Assembly: GCF_030867095.1 (NCBI RefSeq)
Contig: NC_081828.1
Location: 325,001-389,000 of the forward strand
DNA: 64,000 nt
Direction: 5' to 3'
Source of the DNA: Alligator mississippiensis
Taxonomy: Eukaryota; Chordata; Crocodylia; Alligatoridae
Part shown: piece by piece, positions 1 to 11,563 of the stretch
Position numbering within the stretch: position 1 is the stretch's first letter
How the letters are laid out: every line of letters begins with the position of its first letter
Translations under genes and position numbers: made by a program
Notes under the pieces: model-generated
The model's input: the letters and a program-made list of their open reading frames with translations, nothing else
The model's database searches: none
Told to the model about the DNA's origin: nothing

Positions 1-129
1 TCTCTACCCAACAGCTCTCCAAGTGGACATTGGGCTGTGTAATCATCAACACACATTACGCCAGAGCTGATAAGCATCCTCCACTGGGCTGAGGGATATA
101 TTTGTCTAGCACTTAACCACTTATGTAGT

Positions 130-480
130 TGGAAAGTTCTTCCTCATATCTACCCTAACTATTCCTTGTTGCAGTTTTAGGTGATTACTTCTTGTCCTGT
201 CTCCTCTGGACATAGAAAATAATTGATCACCATAATTTTATAACAAGCATTTTTGTATTTGAAGACTGTTACCAAAACCTCCTGCAGCCTTTTCTTTTCT
301 GTCTCTCTCTGCTGAACTCTTTCCAATTTGTCTGTGTCTTTCTTGAAGTGCAGTGCACCTGACTGTACTCCGGGTCATTCCCCACTGATGCTGAATAAAA
401 TGAGAGAATCACTTCTCATTACTTGCATACGCTACTCCATCTGCAGTTTTCTACAGTACATTCTTAGATATTTGAACCCC
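130..480 (-). repeat. Old CR1/L3-type LINE fragment
   Basis: Read on the minus strand, the stretch around 300-450 has the layout of the CR1 reverse-transcriptase tail: text corresponding to the usual 'ctctccaatttgtccac ... cttgaagtgtggtgccc ... cagtactcc' block is recognisable but heavily mutated. No open frame survives. It lies in a CFAP57 intron. Edges are approximate and the family level (CR1 versus L3) is a guess. Confidence 0.55.
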
Positions 481-837
481 TTTGAAAACCAGCTGCTGGA
501 AGGCCTTCAGATAGCTGAATTGGTTTGGATATGTGAAACAGTTACAAGTTATTATATCAAATTTAAGAGTAGAGATACAATGTTGTATTAAAGCTTGAAA
601 GAGACCAGCATACAACACCAACAGTTACAAGTACTGTGTCAAATTTAAAAGTAGAGGTGCAGGGGTGTAGGTTGTGCAACACTTTTAAATAAAAAGAGAC
701 CAGATTGTTACACAGTACTAACAGTCACAAGATAGTAAAAACAATGTTGCCATCCAGATAAATAACTAAGGATATACTGTATTACATGTTTCTGCAATAA
801 CATTACCACAAGCTGAAGGTGAGTCTGTAATGTAGAG

Positions 838-1097
838 CAGTGGTTCCCAACCTTGTTAGACCGTGGACCAGAAGTGACCATGCACCGGCAAACTGCAGAC
901 CAGCATACTGCAGTCCAGAAGTGACCAACATAGTGTGGACCAGCAGCCAACCCTTTTTTATACAGAGTATTCATACTGAGTATAAGAAAGGGTTGGCTGC
1001 CAGTCCGCAGTATGCTGGTCACTTCTGGACTTCCAGTCCAGCAGCCAACCCTTTGCAGCCCAGTACCAGGCCGTAGCTCGGGGTTTGGGAACCTCTG
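838..1097. mobile_element. Non-autonomous hAT-type MITE
   Basis: The left end reads cagtggttcccaacctt and the right end, reversed, reads cagaggttcccaaacccc, the terminal inverted repeat style of hAT (Charlie-like) DNA transposons. The flanks atgtagag (830-837) and acatagag (1098-1105) fit an 8-bp target duplication with two transitions. The interior contains an inverted repeat around the motif ggttggctgc (near 940-1000). There is no coding capacity. It is an insertion in a CFAP57 intron. Confidence 0.7.
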
Positions 1098-1289
1098 ACA
1101 TAGAGTAGTGCAGCCTACCCAGTCATTCTCCATTTTCATTATAGTTGCATCATCCTGCTTCTTTCTGAATACAGAACAGAAAAAATATTAAATTCTCCCT
1201 CTAGTATATCATATTTGACAAACGTACCATCTTCCACAAGTATTAGACCTAAACTATTGCTACTGAATTATTTGAATCTGTCAGTAGAA

Positions 1290-2200
1290 CGGTGCATAAA
1301 GGAAAAAACAATTTATATTTATTTAGACTTCCAAACAGCCTGTGATAATGTGTCTTATAGGAGGCTACTGAAGAATCATGAGGTTAGAGGCGAAACATGA
1401 TTGTGGATCAGAACTGGTTAGGGGAAAGAAACAAACAGGAATAAATAGTCAACTTTCATCATGGCAAAATGTTAACAGCAGGTATCTTAAGATTTCATAC
1501 TAGGATTTGTGCTTTATATACTCATTATTGTTCTGGGGAGAGCGAGCTGTACAATAGCTGTGCAATAGTAATTGGATTAGTCAGAACTAAAGAGGACTAT
1601 AAGATACTTCAAAGGGACATAAACTATGTGAATGGGCAGTATGACAGTAAATGAAGTTTGTGGTCAATAAATGCAAGGTGACACACATTAGAGGGAACAG
1701 TCTGAAATCTCCATGGATCCCCAGAGTTCCAAAATAACCATATTAGCTTTAGAAAGGGGCCTCTATTTGTGGAGAGCTCAGCAATGACCTGAGCTCAATA
1801 CACAGCGCAGTCAAGAATGCAAAACAGATATTTGTATCCATGAGGAATGCAATGAAGTATAGCACAAAAAAATGTATAATGTTTTTTATGTAGAGAAAGA
1901 AAAGTGCAACCTTATCTGGAACACTCTGCTGTACTATACCATATCTCCTGGGAAGTGTTCACATGAAGAGTTTGAAAAGGTTGGGATTGTTTTATTTTAG
2001 AAGAGGACTAGAAGCTCTTTGAAGCTGTGTATGAATTAATGGCCAGTCTAGAGAAGGGAGGGTAGGAACTTCTGTTCTCCCTGTTTCATAACACAAAAAC
2101 AAGAGGACACTCAATTAAAGTAAAAGATGGGATGCATGAACCGGATGAAAGGAAACACTTTTCCACACAATTCTGATATAATAAAGGGCTTAGTCTGTCT
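1290..2200 (+). repeat. Degraded LINE (CR1/L2 clade) reverse transcriptase
   Basis: A short open stretch at 1300-1395 translates to YLDFQTACDNVSYRRLLK, a decayed version of the LINE reverse-transcriptase motif (V)YLDFSKAFDTVPHxxLL. Further downstream, pieces such as RTKEDYKILQRDIN (1590-1630) and an NKCKVTHI-like stretch (near 1660) follow in the order expected for CR1/L2 elements. The copy is old and has many breaks. It lies in an intron of CFAP57. Confidence 0.6.
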
Positions 2201-2640
2201 GTCTGCCTGTCCGTCATGCTCTGCGAAGCACTAAACAACCAGAGTGCTCCACAGAGACAGACAGAGGTGGCAGTGGTGGCAGAGCGCCGCCATGACGGCG
2301 GGGACAGACGGGAAGGAGCAGGGGGGCGAGGTCAGTGGAGCTGGCCTTGCCCCCGGCCCTGCTCCTGGGAGGCTCCACCTCAGTGGACCGGCCAGGCGGA
2401 TGCAGAGCAGGCAGGGATGGGGAGGGTGGCACGGGGCTGGACGCGGAGTTGGGGGGAGGAGTGAGGGGAGGTGCAGAGCTGGACGTGAAGCGCGGGGGTG
2501 GGGGGGTGGTGCGCAGCTGGACACGGCAGGGCAGTGGGTGGTGGAGGGGCTGGCTGAGGCATGAGGATGCCGACAGTGTGGAACCATGTGGCTAGGCAAC
2601 AGGCAGGAGTCTGGCCTCCTGCTGACTGGGGTGAGCAGGT
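2190..2640. other. (TCTG)n tract and GC-rich low-complexity block
   Basis: A short tctg/cctg tract at about 2190-2216 is followed by about 400 bases of purine-rich, GC-rich sequence with open frames in nearly all phases. No codon pattern, splice pair or recognisable protein was found, and the frames look like composition effects. It abuts the degraded LINE on the left and may be part of an unrecognised repeat. Confidence 0.35.
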
Positions 2641-2909
2641 GATCAATATATCTGTACATGCATTTAATCACAGTAAATTTCTCCTCTTTAAGAAAGTACT
2701 GTCACAGTACTATCTTAAAGCAGCATAAATTAGTTTACTGAAGCCTAATTGCATTGCACATGTAGACTCTGCAGCTAATTAGTCTACTCCACAGTAAAAT
2801 GTACATGTGGACACAGCCAGTGCTGAACTATGTAGTACAATGGATGCTTTCCTGCAAGGAGACTGTGATACAGCTGTGTTCACTGGTCGTCGTGGTATTG
2901 TTGTTACAG

Positions 2910-3554
2910 GAAAATGTGAGTCTGATTAAGGAAATTAATGAACTACGAAGAGAACTGAAGGTGACCCGCACCCAGGTACATGACCTCCAGTCAGCACTTG
3001 GACTAACCAGGAAAAAACAAGGGATCTCAAATACAGGTGACTCAGTGGTTCTTCCTGTATCTCTGCATATTACCAGCTCTCATCTCAAAACCACTCTTCT
3101 GCCCCTGTCAGCACTTCTGAATTTCTCTCCTTTTGGCTCTTGCATATTCTTGAATGCTAACGTGGTCTGGAAAGTGCTGTTTGTTATAGTTATGCTGTAA
3201 GCTGTACAATTTTGTTACTAAGCACTTCTGAGCTGTTTGCTTTAGCCCCTTCTCTCCAGTCCCAAGAGATATGTGTCCCAGCTCTTTCCCTGGAGTACAC
3301 AGAGACCTCATCTTCATGCCTTTGGGCCACATTTTTCTCTTCTAGTTCCATCTGGTGAATTGCTGCCCAGTCCAGGTGTGCTGAGGCTGAATCTGGAGAA
3401 GGAAACAGAGAAAATCATAAAAATGCAGCAGCTGGAAATCAAACGCCTTCAAGACCAAATCCAAGGGCAGGAACAAGGCTTTGTGGTTCGCCCTCTCTCA
3501 GGTCGGAGGCTTCCCACACTGGAGACAGAGAGCGAGGAGCTACCGCCACAATGA
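2910..3554 (+). CDS. CFAP57: CFAP57 (WDR65), last two coding exons
   Basis: CFAP57 is a WD-repeat and coiled-coil protein of motile cilia associated with inner dynein arm assembly. Two exons are visible. Exon 2910-3036 follows a ttgttacag acceptor, encodes [17 protein letters not shown] and onward, and ends in phase 1 at a gtgact donor. Exon 3346-3554 follows a ctcttctag acceptor, joins in phase, encodes a heptad-rich stretch ([17 protein letters not shown]) and ends at a TGA stop (3552-3554). The joined tail of about 111 residues closely follows the remembered human C-terminus ([17 protein letters not shown] ... RLEIQRLRDQIQEQEQ). The WD40 part and the rest of the coiled coil lie beyond the left edge. 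Because of this the entry is partial at the 5' end. Both splice phases agree, so it looks functional. Confidence 0.9.
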
Positions 3555-3722
3555 CCTGACCTAATGGAACCTTGCACCATTGCATTCTTTCACTGGATAC
3601 GCTCTGCAACACAGACTGGACTTCTCTAGTCTTCTCTGTCTTGTCTGAGCAAAAACCTCCCTCACTCAATCCTCATGATGAAATCTCCCACATGCACCCT
3701 GTATGTTGGAGCTGGCCTCCTC

Positions 3723-3728
3723 AATAAA
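3723..3728 (+). terminator. CFAP57: CFAP57 poly(A) signal AATAAA
   Basis: A canonical AATAAA lies 169 bases after the CFAP57 stop codon and gives a short 3' UTR (3555 to about 3745). No other AATAAA lies between the stop and this site. Confidence 0.7.
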
Positions 3729-3749
3729 GACCTACCCCTCTCCTAAAAG

Positions 3750-4720
3750 TGCATGCGCTTGATATCCCTTCTATAGGAGGGGGGGGAAACAGAACAATGC
3801 AAATGCAGACAAATCTGTCTGTCATCTTCCTGCAGCATGTGCAGGTCTCTGGAGGAACTGGGGGGCACTGGAGAATCAGAGGTCCCAAGTATTTTAACAC
3901 CATCAGGTGAAGTGGTAGGATTCACGGTTGGCCCCTGTCAGTACCCACGTGATCCACAAGAACAAGATGTGGGAAAAGGAACAGCAAAACGTGCCTCAAG
4001 CACTGATCCAAACCATTAGTTAAAATCTGTTGCCCAGCCATAGTGACTTTATCAAGCAACCAACAAAATTGACCCAGAGCCTTGTGGGCTAGTATCCAGG
4101 TATGTCAGCTCGCTCACTGCAGTGCTACAAATTCTGCGGCTAAGGCCTCATGCCTTATCTCTCCTAATCTGTCTCCCAGCTCTCTCAGTGCCTTCCTCCC
4201 AACACCTGGAACCCTGTTCTGTTCCATTGCTTGTTCCAGGTCTCCTAAATGTCACTTCATAGTGTAACCCCATCTTTTACAAAATGCTGTCATACCCTAC
4301 CTCTGAATAAAAAAGAAACTGGCCTTCTGCATTCTCGACTATTGGTGCATTCTGTCTCTCGCTGGCTTTACCTGCCCCAGTGGAGCTGTGTACATGTATT
4401 CAGCAATTGATAAGCATTTTAGTACAATTCTGGGCACAGGGTTACAGGAGTTCTAGGTGTTCTAGGAATGCACCTGCCTTGGTATTTGGGGCCTATTCAG
4501 TGTCTGGTAAGTCAGTAAGTTGTGTTGTCACTTCCTATACATGCTTCAAGGATTTTTCTGGTTCCCTTTAGAGACCAAAAAAGAACACACATGTATGCAC
4601 GTGCAAATATTATTAGCTCTTGGGGAGGGGTTAAATTTTATTTCTGTTCCTCCTTTTTCTGAAGTGCTGGGAAATTACCTGCTATTAAGACTGGTGTGCA
4701 GAAGAACTCAGAGGTCTTCC
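3750..4720. other. Intergenic, no gene seen
   Basis: No frame with splice support or family similarity was found on either strand. The sequence is of moderate AT content with an aataaa at about 4305, not linked to any gene. Confidence 0.5.
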
Positions 4721-4724
4721 TCTT

Positions 4725-5090
4725 TTGCTCCGGATCATGCTGATTGCCATTTTTGGGTTCAGGAAGGAATTTTTCCCTTAGGCTAGGACAGCAAGAGGTA
4801 TATGGTTTTTTGCCTTCCTCTATAACATGGGGTACTGTCGTCTTCCTAAGATCCCCTGAACATATATTAACCGAAACAACTTCATTGCAGTGGCAAGTCA
4901 TTAGTCTTCATTTCCCCTGACTTTGCCTTTGGCCTGTTGTAAGGTTTTTGGTTATGTGCATGGTGGTTGTGTGCACAAGTTTAAAGTCATGATTTTTAGG
5001 AATCTTTGGATGATCAGTGGAGCAAACAGGGCACTGATTCAACAGGCCAAGGGGCCCCTTCCAGTTCTGTGATCCATGTTAAAAGTGACA
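4725..5090 (+). repeat. Divergent copy of a dispersed repeat with CR1-like tail
   Basis: The core (gattgccatttttgggttcaggaaggaatttttccc ... ttttgccttcctct, 4740-4830, quoted in parts) matches the core of the repeats at 16430, 55660, 56930 and 61005. The right part ends with ccccttccagttctgtgatc (about 5060-5085), the kind of 3' end found on CR1 elements. This is the most diverged of the five copies and may be an older subfamily. Confidence 0.5.
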
Positions 5091-5316
5091 GATGCCTCCT
5101 AAATACCTGTAACAGTAGTTACAGCCTCCCTCAAGAAGGAGCATGGCATCCAAACTGAATGACTTAAGTCATGCTGCCATTCTGGGTACTAAAGCCCCTA
5201 CCAGATCAATACCCTTGTAGAAGTTGATAGCATCAGTAGTTCCTTTCAGTGCAGTGGGGGAACATTTGCTGTTACTGTGCAAAACGGTAATTTGGCAGGT
5301 GCTGAAGGAAGAAATT

Positions 5317-5570
5317 AGGCAGGCAAAGCTTTGATTAGATGTGATATCTTTTATTAGACCGACTGAGTAGTTGGGGAAAAGTTCTTAGCAAGCTTCTGGG
5401 TGCAATTACCCTTCTTCAGGCACAGTGAGACTTCCTATGCCTAAAGAAGGGTGCTTGCAGCCAAAAGCTCGCTAAGAACTTTTTTCCAGCTACTCAGTTG
5501 GTCTAATAAAAGATAGCAAACCTTGCCTGGCTGTATCCTAGCTTAGACCAACATGGCTACAACCAAAAAC
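5317..5570. repeat. Foldback repeat: two facing Penelope-like 3' ends
   Basis: The left arm (5317-5423) and the right arm (5438-5530) are inverted copies of each other, both carrying ttttattagacc/ggtctaataaaa, gttcttagc/gctaagaac and cccttcttcaggca/tgcctaaagaaggg. The loop is about 14 bases, so the transcript would fold into a hairpin of roughly 90-100 bp. The right arm continues into accaacatggctacaacc (about 5547-5565). The '...gaagaaggg...aaagctc...ggtctaataaaagat...' order is what I know from the 3' ends of reptilian Penelope-like elements; that family assignment is inference. Confidence 0.6.
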
Positions 5571-5579
5571 CCAGCAGAA

Positions 5580-8500
5580 GGAAGGGATTAACATGCAAGC
5601 GAGTTTGTTGCGTTGCTGCCTTCCTCACCCAGTGTCATCACCCTGAAGCAGCCCGCACCGGAAGAGGATGTGATTAACCTGAGTCATGTGCTGTAGGAAT
5701 CAGCTTCTTCCTGTTTTCATTTTGTCCTGTCTTTGTCTGATCTAGGAGGAGGGATGCAAATTGCCCTGTGATGGAGCTTGTTTTAGAGGAATGGTTGGAA
5801 ATCCCTATCAATCCTTCTCCCCCCTATCCCTAGAAGGGCTGTCAGCTGTGCCTACATTCGGTAGATCACTCCCCTTCAGACACCCAAGGACTCTAATGGG
5901 AGGCATATCTGCTCAGCACACCTGGCTCTGCTTTCTTCCTCTCCCCTGCCAGGAGCTCCACCCCTCCCTGCTTCCCCCCCTTCCTCTCAGGCAAGGCTCT
6001 TTCTGTCCTACAAGCCTTGTTCCTCACTGAGCAGCCTGAGCGGTCCCACGCTGTCCACTGGTGCCACCTCAGCACTGAGTCCGCTAGGTCTGGGGGCAGA
6101 GGTCCCGCTCCCTAGTGCAGAGGTGGTACAGGCCAGCTGCCCAGATGAGTCATTCTCTGCAATGGAAAAGGGCAGGCTGGCCTCAGCACTGTCTGTAGGC
6201 CGAGGAGGCCAGTTCTGGAGACGTTGATGTTTTTGGTTCAATCCCTGGCATAAAGGTTTATTTATTAAATGTCCCATATTGTCTGATATCTGCTGAACTC
6301 TCTTAATCCCCCTTGGCTGTACCTACTTGGCTGGGAGCCTCATCCCACCTGCTCACCTATCCCAAGCATCTCCCAGGGTCTAATTCCTCTTTGTTCCCGG
6401 GAGGAAATTAAACACCTAGAAGCTGGGAGAGACCTGCCGCTCTGCCCTGCAGGGGTGTGGTGACACCCAAGCACACAGTAACTGCCCTGGAATCTCTCCA
6501 AGGACAGCAGCCAGCAGGAGCGGACACCTCCCTCCTGGGGAATGCACCTGCCTTGAGAGGGTCGGACTTTCCACAGCTTATCAGGAGCGACAGCCAGCCT
6601 GGGACAGCCCAAGGAAGAAGGCGAGCAAGCAGCTGTACCTGTTGCTTGGCAGGTGGATGTTGTGGGAAGGGAAGAGGCTGGGTCTTACCCTGGGGCCTTC
6701 TCCCAGGAGCTGCTCTTTCACCAATCCTGGAAGCAGAGTGTGGGAAGAACACTGCCAGCTGAGAACCACAGCAGGGGAGGAGAGCTGTGTGCCGTCCCTG
6801 GTGCCGCCCTCCGCAGCTGTAGGTGAGTGGAACGGGTTCCTGCAGAACAACCACCTGCCCTCAGTGTGCCGGGTGCATCAGCCTCACAGGCTGCGGTCCT
6901 CCCACCTGGGGCATGAGTAGGCTACTCCATGAAAACACCCCAAAGTGAGTGTGTGGTCATGGCCTTCCCACCCGCTCTCTCCCTCCCGCCACATGCACAG
7001 GCCTTTTTGCATGTCACATTAGCTGCCCAAAGCTGCTTGTTCTTTCTGGATTCCCAGCTGTCTTTCAGTATGGGTTACACTGGGACAGGTACCATAGCGC
7101 CATGGAGATGGGAGTCTATACAAGTACCTAGAGAGGGAAGGATGGTAAGCTGCCTCAATTAAGTGAACCAAATCCATCTGCTTTACTATAGAAAGCAGCA
7201 GTAGACAGTGAGCCTCATTACCATCACCCCTGTCCAGGAGTCCTCTGAACATGGCTGGTCCCCCTCAACAGTGAGGTGGTTGTTCAGGGCAGAGTCTTGG
7301 CAGCCCCATTTTCATGTGTACCCTGGCCAGACCTGAGCAAGATGCAAAAATGGCCAGGGTCAGGGAGGAGAAATGCCATGGAGGAAGATGTGGAGCCGAT
7401 CGGCTGTGTGGCTACAACAGGTGCTATTTCCAGCTGCTCAGAAAGCACCAAGACTTGGCAGAGTTGGTGCTTCCTGCTATAAAACAGAAGCATTTGCATG
7501 CACTTCTCTGGAATCTGGGGTAGACCCACCTGCTGAGGGCATATGGCTTGTATGAAATGGTGCTGGATATGCCCTAACAGTCCCAGGATGTTCCCATTCC
7601 CTGTTGGTTATTTGAAAACGCATCTGAGACATGCCAAAGCCAGAAGCAACTTTGGTGATGCCCCCAGGTGGCCTCCCTGGCACAACAGCTGACAGCACCA
7701 CCAAATGTTGTCCAGGCCCACACTGCTGGGAGACTGGTGGTACCTCCACAATGGACAGAGCCATGGACAGCCCCTGAGCTAGTACCCCTCTCAGCAGGGG
7801 CCACAGCCCTGCAGGTCCCTGCCCCACACGTGAGGGCAGGATGTATTAATCAGGTTGTGAGCCAAGCACACAGTGCTGGTCTCAGCACAGAGCAACTGGG
7901 AGAGATGAAACCAGCTGAGAGGCCAGATGGCAAGAGGCCTGAGGGTCCCATCTGGCTCTATGGTCATGCGTCATGACTTGGTCTGTGGAGAGGGGCTGGG
8001 TGCATGTGTCAGAGGGAAGGAGCTGTAGTCCTCTGGGCAGAGCAGTAGGGACTCGCCTCCCAGCCATGCCTTGGGGCTGAGCCAGCTCACTGGATGTGGT
8101 AAGAATGGACCAGAGACAAACTCCTGGAAGCCAGGCAGGGAAGAACGAGTGGGCTTGGTCTCCCCCTTTCCTAGGGGTGGAAGCCCAGGGGTAGGGCTGC
8201 CCTGTTTTCCAGTACAAAGAGCTAACCTTGGTGATGAGTGACATGGATGCTGTGGTGCATGGGAGTGCACATGGTTAAGTGCGCTCGCACTTGCATGGGG
8301 AAACGTGAGATGGGGGCAGCTATGTGCGCAGTAGCCCAGGGAGCAGAGCGAGCGTGGGGCAAAGGGGCAGCCTTGCAGCTGTAGCAGGGTGGAGGGAGAG
8401 CAACGAGACTGCACAGGGCTTCCAGGCAGAAGCCCATGACCCCCCAGGCTCTGCCCTCTGGTCTGGATGTGGCACAGCCTGTGCAGGGCACAGTGCAGTC

Positions 8501-10598
8501 ACGTGCCAGACAGTGTGCATGGCGTCACTGCTGTCCCCATGTCGGATGCAGCAAGGCTGGTGGTCATGGCTGACATGACTGTTCCTCTGGGAGCTGCTTG
8601 GAGATCTGGCCTTTTCTGGCATTCGGCCCCAGGCTCTAGGGGTGAACAGGGCTCTCTCTGTCTGTCTGCAGACCGTGCAGAAATCCTGGATCCAGGAGTT
8701 CCTGTGCACTGGTTTTGTCAGTCCTGAGCGAGTTCAGCCTCCATAAGCCAGCAAAGCAACAGCTTGGAGCAAAGTTCATGCGCTCAGGGTCCTCCCTGCC
8801 ACGTGACCTCAGCTGGGCGCAAGCCCTGAACAGCTCTGTTGTGCACATGGCTCGGTGGTGACCTCATGCTCCCTCACAGCCAGAGTGAGACCCTGGGGGA
8901 GCTCATCCTGACACGGTCAGGCAGTGTCTGGCTCAGGCGCTTGCCCACCCACCCCCGGCCACCTGCTGCAGCTGGAGAGAGGCTGCCAGGGGCCACTCTC
9001 TGCATGCCTGGCTGGGCAGCATCTATGCTGGCCTGTCGGGGTGCGGGGGTGAGGGGAGAGGGTTGGGAGGGACACAGGAAGCTTGGTGGGAGAATGGGGG
9101 AGGTGAGGAGTCCCCCATTGTTCTGAGAATGGGTGGGAGCCTTGGTAGCCCCATAACACTGGGCGCTGTATGTAGCAGGAGGTGCCTGGTGACAGGACCA
9201 CACACCTATTGCGTGGGCTGTTTCCACATGGGCATACAGTGATGGGGGAAGCAGAGCACAGGGTCCCAGGACTGTGGGGCATTGGCAGGCTGTGGGGAGA
9301 AGGCCCTGCAAGTGGCACTGAGCTCAGCCACGTGGTTGTGGCCCCTGCTCACTAACCCGGGTCAGACCCAGTTTTACCTCTGTCACTGGCTCCCTGTGTG
9401 ACCTGGGCAGGTTCTGAATCATACGGGCCAGGCTCCCTCTTCCCTGCCTGGATGCATTCATCCTGCTTGCTTGCATCTGTGAGAGGTTCTTTCCCAGGGC
9501 CACCAGGCAGTCCTGTCCCACTGCTGTCCCAGTGCTGCCCTCATCTGCATCAGTGCAACCTGAACATGGTCCCGAGGGATTGTCCACACCCTTGTGCAGC
9601 CCTGGCTGGGCAGCCTGCCCTCTGCATGCCCCCGCCTCCCTGGACCCCAGGACAGAAACCTGCTCCATGCACTGGGGCTTTTCTGCACTGGAGGACCCTT
9701 ACCCAGGAGATGCAGTGGCTTCTGCTATCAGCTCTGGGTCTTTAGGGCCAAGGCGGACAGGGAGGCAGGGCAGGCCCAGGGCTGTTGGCCAGAGCAGGAG
9801 CGGCACTGTGCAGACATGACGTGGAGGTGCAGTGTTTGGCTACCACCCGCCAGCCATGTTACTGCATTCAGATGTTGAGCAGCTCAGATGGGAAGGCATG
9901 CCCTGAGGTGTGGAGCAAACGGGCCACTGAGCCTGACCTATGTCTGCTGGGAGAAGTCAGGGCTGGCGGGAGAGCTGTAGAGTGGCCAGGACACTTGGCA
10001 CAAGTCCACGGGAGCAAGGGGCTTTGCTCCTGTTGCAGGCATCATTGTGGCTGGGCCAGGGGCTTGGGACAGTGCCCCAGGCTGGGGGCAGCACAGGGGC
10101 ATGAGGTCAGCAGCTGCTGCCCAGCGTTGCTCTGCGTTGTGCCGCAAGGGTTAAGTGCAGGTCCCAGCCCCCATTGTCTGCCTCAGCAGAGCCAGTTGGT
10201 GACAAGAGGCTGATGCTGATGAGGGAGCATGTGAAGCTGGAGCCTGAATGAGGCTTTATCAGGGCACAGCCCTGCCCTGCTCCATCACTGCTCCGGCTGC
10301 CAGCCCAGCTGCAGGCAGCCAGGCCCCGCCAGGGATAGGAAGGTGCACCCGGGCGAGCAGCCTCGGGACCCGATGGCCCCAGCCCCGGCCCAGCAGGACA
10401 CTCAAGCAGCACAGAGAGGCGGCAAGGGGGCATCCAGGCATCACCTAGTAAGTGGAGTCCCTGGGCACCTGACCAAGGCTACAGGGAGCAGGGCTCCACA
10501 AGAGGAGCCTAATCCTGCCCGCGGGAGAAGGACCCTGCGTGAGGGGCAAGTGGGGTGTGGAACCTTCTGACATCTGCTTCTTTTCTGGCTCTTTCCAG
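5580..10598. other. Intergenic between CFAP57 and TMEM125, no gene seen
   Basis: Both strands have many short GC-driven frames but none with a codon pattern, paired splice sites or a recognisable domain. No LINE copy was identified. The last part (about 10.2-10.6 kb) presumably contains the TMEM125 promoter and a non-coding first exon, but I could not place them. Conserved non-coding elements cannot be judged from one sequence. Confidence 0.45.
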
Positions 10599-10900
10599 GT
10601 GATTTAACCCAGCAGGGCAGGGCCTGAGACACAGCCCCCCTCCCCTCCGCCAGCTGTCTGGAGGAGCCTCAGGCTGCTGTACTGGCGACGGGGCTAGGTG
10701 CCACGATCCAGCCAGGATTCCTGGCAGGCAGACAGCAGCTCCCAGGGCTGTCCCTGGCACTGCGGCTGTGACGTTCCAGATCCGGGGGCACCACAGCAGG
10801 AGCCTGAGAGCCACCTGCACCTGAGGACATGCTGCAGCCCTCACCACTGCCACCACTGTCACCGTGATCCCTGCCACGCATTCTGCTCCCAGAGCTTGCC
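10599..10900 (+). other. TMEM125: Probable TMEM125 5' UTR part of the coding exon
   Basis: A pyrimidine-rich acceptor (tctggctctttccag) ends at 10598 and lies 302 bases before the TMEM125 start codon. This suggests that the coding exon begins here, with a separate non-coding first exon upstream. The exact transcript start is not visible. Confidence 0.5.
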
Positions 10901-11563
10901 ATGCCAGAGCTGGAGCAGCTCAGTGCCCCCAGGGCCCCCGTGGATGCTGGCCACATCCAGAGGAATCTCCTGGAGGAGCACGTGGAGCTGTGGTGGTTCC
11001 AGGACCCAAAGCGGTCGATCCTGTGCTATGGTGTGGCTGTGGTGTTGATCCTGGCCTGTGGTGCCGGGGGCATCGTGCTACTCTACAGCACCAGCAGCCG
11101 GTCTGGGGAGTGGCGGCTGGCGGTGGGCACCACACTCTGCCTCCTGGCTCTGCTGGTGCTACTGAAGCAGCTGCTGAGCTCTGCCATCCAGGACATGAAC
11201 TGCATCCGCAGCCGCGACCAGATCGAGCTGCTCAAGAGCGGTGGCTTCTCAGACTGCATCATGCTGCTGCTCAGTGCCCTGGTGCTGCTGGTGTGCGGCG
11301 TGGTGCTCACCATCCTCTCCACCACCACCATGCAGCTCAGCCCTGCCCGGCCCCTGGCCAGCATGTTCACTAGCGGCGTTGTGCTAGTGGCCACGGGGGC
11401 AGCCATCCTGTTTTGCCTGCTGCTCTACCTCCTCTGGATGTCCTGCTGCCCCCCCGTGCCCCATGACCTGGACTCCAGAGACATCAGCGTCTTCACCATC
11501 TCGGGGCAGCTTGCCACTAACCGGCGCCTACCTGCCACCTCCAGCATGGCCAACCTCATCTGA
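10901..11563 (+). CDS. TMEM125: TMEM125, four-pass membrane protein
   Basis: A single uninterrupted exon encodes 220 residues, against 219 in the human protein as I recall it. Shared blocks with human TMEM125 include the N-terminal EHVELWW (human EQVELWW), the run [11 protein letters not shown] followed by [16 protein letters not shown], and the C-terminus SISGQL-like/TSS.A.LI (here [22 protein letters not shown] in part). Four hydrophobic segments lie at about residues 39-63, 74-93, 116-139 and 155-179, with a short hydrophilic tail. The start at 10901 is the first ATG of this frame and gives the expected length. The family has no established biochemical activity; expression in secretory epithelia is reported in mammals. 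Synteny between CFAP57 and C1orf210 supports orthology. No breaks are seen. Confidence 0.95.
   Translation: MPELEQLSAPRAPVDAGHIQRNLLEEHVELWWFQDPKRSILCYGVAVVLILACGAGGIVLLYSTSSRSGEWRLAVGTTLCLLALLVLLKQLLSSAIQDMNCIRSRDQIELLKSGGFSDCIMLLLSALVLLVCGVVLTILSTTTMQLSPARPLASMFTSGVVLVATGAAILFCLLLYLLWMSCCPPVPHDLDSRDISVFTISGQLATNRRLPATSSMANLI

Noticed and set aside
2799-2909. Upstream extension of the CFAP57 penultimate exon
   Set aside because: The frame is open, but a strong ttgttacag acceptor at 2909 precedes the first residue that matches the human protein (ENV); the earlier translation has no match.
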